Below, one piece after another: positions 6,258-9,313 of a stretch of 9,313 bases of DNA (position 1 is its first letter; the number at the start of each line of letters is the position of its first letter). Below the pieces are notes generated by a model, which was given only the letters and a program-made list of their open reading frames with translations, made no database searches and was not told the DNA's origin. This DNA comes from an uncultured Kouleothrix sp. (lineage in GTDB: Bacteria; Chloroflexota; Chloroflexia; Chloroflexales; Roseiflexaceae): positions 1 through 9,313 of the forward strand of contig CALLYN010000062.1 of NCBI GenBank assembly GCA_937858455.1, in the 5' to 3' direction. Both the position numbers and the translations under genes were made by a program.

Positions 6258-6276
6258 GCGCGGCTTCCTCCCGCGC
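6258..6276 (-). repeat. Hairpin with an SD-like loop just before the flavoprotein start
   Basis: On the minus strand GCGCGG and CCGCGC form a 6-bp stem holding GAGGAAG in the loop, ending one base before the true ribosome site AGAGGA (6256-6251). It could position or distract ribosomes; it could equally be incidental in GC-rich DNA. Further upstream lies a run of nine Ts (6314-6322; As on the coding strand). Confidence 0.4.
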
Positions 6277-6329
6277 GGCAGGTCATCCAAAGGGCTGCAG
6301 GCCCGCCAGGGCATTTTTTTTTGGCAGGG

Positions 6330-7256
6330 CTAGCGGCCGAAGAACAGGCGCTCAATGCCCTGCTCGAGCTCGACCGCCCACTCGCCCATGCGTGTCTGCT
6401 GCGACCACTGGCTGAGCAGGGTGAGCTGGCCGGTGGCGAGCAGCACGCCGACGATCACCAGCAGCACGCCGCTGGCGATGCTGGTGGTGTGCAGGTGCAA
6501 GGTGGTGAAGCCCAGGTTCAGCTCGACGCCGCGCCCGCGCATAAATGCCCAGAAGCGCGAGCCTCGGCCCAGGCGGCTGAAGAATGTGGCCATGATGATC
6601 AGCGGCATGCCCAGGCCCAGCGCGTAGATAAACGCCAGCACCGCGCCCTGCACGATCGCGATGCCTTGGGTGGCCAGCAGCGTCAGCAGCGCGCCGAGGA
6701 TCGGGCCGACGCAGGCCGTCCAGCCGAGCGCAAAAGTGGCGCCATACAGGTACGAGCCGGCCACGCTGGCGGTCGGGCGGTCGAGCAGCTTGGCGCCGGT
6801 GAAGCCCTTGCCAAGGATGCTCATGACGCCGAACGCGATCACGATCAGCCCGCCGATCGTGGTGAGCGCGCCAAGGTAGCTGAACAGGATCTGGCTGAGC
6901 GCGGTGGCACTGGCGCCGAGCACGACCATGGTCGTCGCGAGGCCGAGGAAGAACGCGATCGTCATGAGCACCACGCGCTCGCGGCGGGCCTGGAAGGTAA
7001 AGGCGAAGTAGGCCGGCAGGATCGGCAGGGTGCAAGGCGAGAGAAAGCTGAAAATGCCGGCCAGAAAGGCCGCCGGCGCCAGCACCAGCACGCTTCCACT
7101 GCCGGCGGGCGTAAGCCCGGACGCAGCGCTGCGCAGGCTTAGCAGTGCGACCGCGCCCAGCGCCAGCGCGACGCCAAGGCCGATCAGCAGGCCGCGATAT
7201 GGGAATGCGCGCTCGGCGGTTTCGCGCGCGGGGGTATCGAGCTGCGGTGCTGCCAT
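6330..7256 (-). CDS. ccdA: CcdA-type cytochrome c biogenesis / thiol-disulfide electron transporter
   Basis: Polytopic membrane protein that passes reducing equivalents from cytoplasmic thioredoxin to thiol proteins outside the membrane (DsbD transmembrane-domain family). 308 residues with the two signature cysteines: C75 in SFLSPCTLPILPAY and C182 in LGWTACVGPILGA. Hydrophobic segments lie at about 20-42, 54-84, 95-120, 127-148, 166-195, 200-227 and 259-282. The N-terminal extra helix and the C-terminal amphipathic tail (284-308) lengthen it beyond minimal CcdA proteins (~235 residues). ATG 7256-7254 is preceded by AGAGGA (7266-7261); the frame stays open upstream to 7373, but that part is cysteine- and arginine-rich and non-homologous, so the later start is chosen. 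It leads the probable ccdA-ypdA-nudix transcript, a thiol-redox grouping. The leader has a hairpin next to the ribosome site. Confidence 0.9.
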   Translation of the reverse strand: MAAPQLDTPARETAERAFPYRGLLIGLGVALALGAVALLSLRSAASGLTPAGSGSVLVLAPAAFLAGIFSFLSPCTLPILPAYFAFTFQARRERVVLMTIAFFLGLATTMVVLGASATALSQILFSYLGALTTIGGLIVIAFGVMSILGKGFTGAKLLDRPTASVAGSYLYGATFALGWTACVGPILGALLTLLATQGIAIVQGAVLAFIYALGLGMPLIIMATFFSRLGRGSRFWAFMRGRGVELNLGFTTLHLHTTSIASGVLLVIVGVLLATGQLTLLSQWSQQTRMGEWAVELEQGIERLFFGR

Positions 7257-7273
7257 AGCTTCCTCTCTATGTG

Positions 7274-7297
7274 AAAACAGAACCGAGCGACGCTCGG
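7274..7297 (-). terminator. Attenuator-like hairpin in the ccdA leader
   Basis: On the minus strand CCGAGC (7297-7292) and GCTCGG (7288-7283) pair around a 3-nt loop, followed by TTCTGTTTT (7282-7274). The ccdA ribosome site lies only ~8 nt further on. It may attenuate ccdA transcription or be a decayed terminator; the interrupted T-run makes it weaker than the others in this window. Confidence 0.45.
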
Positions 7298-7364
7298 CGT
7301 GTATGGCCGTACATCTCGGCGTGGCGCAGCCGCAGGGGCACCTTTGCGAGCGCCGTGCTAGCCT

Positions 7365-7370
7365 ATTATA
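7365..7370 (-). promoter_or_regulatory. Possible -10 box of the ccdA promoter
   Basis: A perfect TATAAT on the minus strand (7370-7365), about 110 nt before ccdA. No good -35 hexamer is found 16-18 nt upstream, so the promoter may depend on an activator. Confidence 0.5.
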
Positions 7371-7453
7371 CACCTGGAGATCCTACGAGAGTCTTAAGAA
7401 TGACTAAGTGCAGGCTATCACACATCCGAACCGGGTTTGACGAAACACGGAAG

Positions 7454-7489
7454 ACGAAAGACGGCGCTGCTTTGTCTTGCATCTTTCGT
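7454..7489 (-). repeat. Inverted repeat after the renalase-like gene, possible terminator
   Basis: ACGAAAGA (7454-7461) and TCTTTCGT (7482-7489) pair; on the minus strand the stem extends to 10 bp with one G-T pair around a ~16-nt loop. It lies ~35 nt past the oxidoreductase stop in the right place for a terminator, but what follows (CTTCCGTGTTTCG) is not a clean T-run. Confidence 0.45.
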
Positions 7490-7524
7490 ACTGAAAACTC
7501 GGCTCGAACTCGCGGTAGCCTGTG

Positions 7525-8385
7525 CTAAGCGTGTGTGTGCTGTGTGCCGAGCCAGCGCTCGATCGCAGCGGCGGCGCGCCAGCCGCTTTCGATCGCCAGG
7601 TGCACGCGCCCCAGGCCGGCGGTGTAGTCGCCGGCGAAGAACAGGCCGCTGCCACTGCCGTTGAGCGTGTCGAAGTCGGCGCCGGAGTCGGGCAGGGCAT
7701 AGGGCCAGCGCGCGATGTCGCTCCACAGCGGTGCGCCGAGGCCGTCGCCAAGCAGGCTGGCCACCAGCGGCGCCACCAGCTGCTCGGCTGCGGCAGGCGT
7801 GGCGTCCCAATGCTCGTCGCTCCAGCGCGGGCTCATCTGGGCCATCAGCAGGCTATGGCCGGGCGGGCAGCGCTCGGGCGCTTTGGCGTGCTCGAGCGCC
7901 AGCCAGGCGATCGGGTGCGCGCGGTCGATGTTCAGCAGCGCGTAGAACGGCCGCTCGATGCGGCCGGCATAGGCAAGCGCCAGCGATACGCAGCGCCGGT
8001 AGCGCGCGCGGCCAAGCGCATCCAACAGGCTCTGCCGCAGCTCGGCGCCGAGCGTGCTCGCGGCGAGTATCGCAGCGGCCTCGGGCGCCGGTGGTGTCAG
8101 CAGCACGGCGTCGGCGGCGCCAAGTGGTTGGTTGGCGTCGCCCGATAGCAGCCAGCGGTCGTGGGAGGGCGCAAGCGCCGCCACCGGAGTTTCGCGCCGC
8201 ACGTCCAGGCCCTCGGCCAGCCGGTCGGCCAGCTGGCCGATGCCGCCGCGGTAGATCCACTTGGCCTCGGCGTTCAGCGCCGGGTCGCCGGGCGTGATCG
8301 CACCCGCGCCGCTGAACAGCCACACCGGCAGGCCGATGTCGCGCAGTCCGTCGGCCGCCAGCTCGTCGCGCACGAGCTCTGGCAC
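7525..8385 (-). pseudogene. Renalase-like FAD-dependent oxidoreductase, N-terminus lost at the junction
   Basis: About 285 C-terminal residues of a renalase-like NAD(P)/FAD-dependent amine-oxidase-family protein. Recognisable parts: EAKWIYRGGIGQLADRLAEG (substrate-domain entry), a beta-rich middle, RWPYALP, and the C-terminal FAD contact GLFFAGDYTAGLGRVHLAIE followed by SGWRAAAAIERWL. The family's N-terminal GxGxxG FAD motif and the following ~40-60 residues are missing. The frame runs back to a TTG at 8448, but the residues encoded beyond ~8385 are antisense to the metallopeptidase on the other strand and do not resemble the family. I therefore place the break near 8371-8385. This is probably an intact gene cut by a contig chimera rather than a true pseudogene. 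The reaction is unknown; bacterial renalase homologues oxidise aberrant dihydro-NAD(P) isomers. Confidence 0.75.
8371..8385. other. Probable chimeric junction between unrelated genomes
   Basis: Left of here the minus strand encodes family-like renalase sequence down to PELVRDELAADGL. Right of here the plus strand encodes HELWHCFQFDN and onward as good protein. The two coding signals meet tail-over-tail with an overlap of a few codons, and both proteins lack their N-terminal parts. Codon style changes at the same point: the left genes are rich in GCC/GGC/CTG/CGC for Ala, Gly, Leu and Arg, while the right uses many AAG, TTC, GAC and AAC. The exact base cannot be fixed; 8350-8395 is a safe range. 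Confidence 0.7.
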
Positions 8386-9313
8386 TGCTTCCAGTTCGAC
8401 AATATGCGCGGCCAGCTGAACGGCGACCCGCCGCCCGGCGTCCAGCAATACTGGACCGACATCACCATGTGGTGGGCGGAAGGCTCAGCCGACTATTTCG
8501 CGAATCTCGTCTATCCCGCGGCCAATCTCGAGCGGAACGGCCAGACCAGCTTCGATTTCAAGAAGCCGTTGCATCTTCAGACCGGCGCAGGCGCCTATGG
8601 CGCGTCGCTTTTCTTCCAGTCGATGGGCAACACCAACAGCCCGGAGGCGGTCGTCGCCTTCCTGAAATCCCTGCCGACCAAGGGAAACCAGGACGCGCAG
8701 CGCGCCGCCCTTTCCGCGTATAGCGGCCTGAATACGGATTTCCACATCTTCGCGAAGGAGATCCTCAACAACGAGCTGATGGACAGCGACGGAAAGCCTG
8801 TCGCCATCGACTTCACCGGCGACCAGCGCGAGACGACGCTGAAGGAAGGTACCACGCGCATCGCGATGGACATGATGCCCTTCGTGATCCGCCCCTTCGT
8901 CTTCAAGCTGGAAAAGGGCAAGCTCTACACCTTTCCCGGCCTCGGCAAGCTGGCCTTCGACGATCACATCGAGGCGTCCTACCGGTTTGAAAATGTCTGG
9001 TACGAGGCGAACAGCGATCTGAAGATCGACACGCGCTGCGAGGGCATGCCGGTCACCGACGTCATGCTGCTCGTCACCCGCACGGACGATTCCGCCGGCG
9101 GCGAGACGGCGGGCCAGACCCCGGCCGAAATCGACGTGAAGGCCGAGACCAGCGAGTGCCCCTGCGACGCGATGGAAACGGTGCCCGTCTGCTACGCCGG
9201 GAACTGGCTGCTCGACAACAACGCCGTAGCGATCGCCATGGGCGACGTGCAGGAAAAGATGAAGTTCGACGCCCTGACGGGCGCTGTCGGCGCGCGCGGC
9301 CTGTGCGACGATC
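8371..9313 (+). CDS. Zinc metallopeptidase (gluzincin-like) fragment, partial at both ends
   Basis: An uninterrupted 314-codon frame from the junction to the window edge. Numbering from its first residue, HELWH is at 1-5 (HExxH zinc motif, catalytic Glu2). WWAEGSADYF at 34-43 supplies a likely third zinc ligand, Glu37, 31 residues after the second His; this HExxH...E layout and the EGxAxYF context are those of gluzincins such as collagenase-type (M9) enzymes. The rest (about 60-314) is not recognised: a mixed helical part to ~150, then beta-like sequence with Cys223, Cys263-Pro-Cys265, Cys274 and Cys312, which suggests disulfides and a periplasmic or secreted protein. The N-terminus, including any signal peptide, is absent. 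The frame remains open leftward to 8149, but that part is antisense to the oxidoreductase. The codon style suggests a proteobacterial source; that is inference. Confidence 0.72.

Noticed and set aside
6162..7142. Plus-strand frame of 326 codons opposite ccdA
   Set aside because: His/Gln/Ala/Glu-rich product of the antisense frame, with no start signal; CcdA with both signature cysteines is clearly the real gene.
7522..8148. Plus-strand frame opposite the renalase-like gene
   Set aside because: Antisense to sequence with FAD-oxidoreductase motifs; no independent coding evidence.
8386..8448. Extending the renalase-like protein to the TTG at 8448
   Set aside because: These codons are antisense to the metallopeptidase, unlike the family, have no ribosome site, and fall after the inferred junction.
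8485..8967. Minus-strand frame of 160 codons near the right end
   Set aside because: It is opposite the metallopeptidase frame, which carries the zinc motif and continues unbroken to the window edge.
1..9313. CRISPR array, insertion sequence or phage-defence system
   Set aside because: No regularly spaced repeats, no transposase or integrase, no terminal inverted repeats and no defence-type domains were seen on either strand.

Overview
The first ~8.37 kb look like a high-GC bacterial chromosome segment, most likely Chloroflexota (Chloroflexia). The pointers are a T-box leader, a SpoVS-like protein beside RNase Y, and very GC-rich genes with clear Shine-Dalgarno sites and sigma70-like promoters. 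The taxon is inferred from gene content, not tested. The last ~940 bases differ: they carry a Lys/Phe/Asp/Asn-rich open frame on the other strand, with a different codon style that suggests a proteobacterium. The join lies near 8371-8385 and truncates both genes meeting there, so I read it as a probable assembly chimera.

Left block (1-1597, minus strand). A well-formed sigma70 promoter is followed by a complete T-box riboswitch: Stem I with a likely Val (GTG) specifier, an antiterminator with the canonical TGGTACC bulge, and a terminator with six Ts. Next come a membrane-anchored endonuclease/exonuclease/phosphatase (EEP) family protein and the N-terminus of valyl-tRNA synthetase, which runs off the left edge. 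Uncharged tRNA-Val should therefore control both genes.

Middle block (1600-4270). A divergent promoter drives a small three-helix membrane protein (1750-2013, plus). It converges with spoVS (minus) over shared terminator DNA. Upstream of spoVS lies rny (RNase Y), also minus, with its own promoter near 4240-4269. In Bacillus subtilis ymdB sits between rny and spoVS; here it is absent.

Intergenic 4270-4728 has no convincing gene. It includes an AT-richer patch, a palindrome, a short direct repeat and a minus-strand terminator with a possible small transcript upstream.

Redox block (4729-7370, minus). In transcription order: a CcdA-type thiol-electron transporter, a YpdA/Bdr-like flavoprotein lacking the family's cysteine next to its FAD motif, and a Nudix hydrolase. 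The last two are 3 nt apart. Upstream (7525-8385) is the C-terminal ~285 residues of a renalase-like FAD oxidoreductase, cut by the junction.

Right end (8371-9313, plus). An internal fragment of a zinc metallopeptidase begins right at its HELWH motif, with a candidate third ligand in WWAEGSADYF and a cysteine-containing C-terminal region running off the window.
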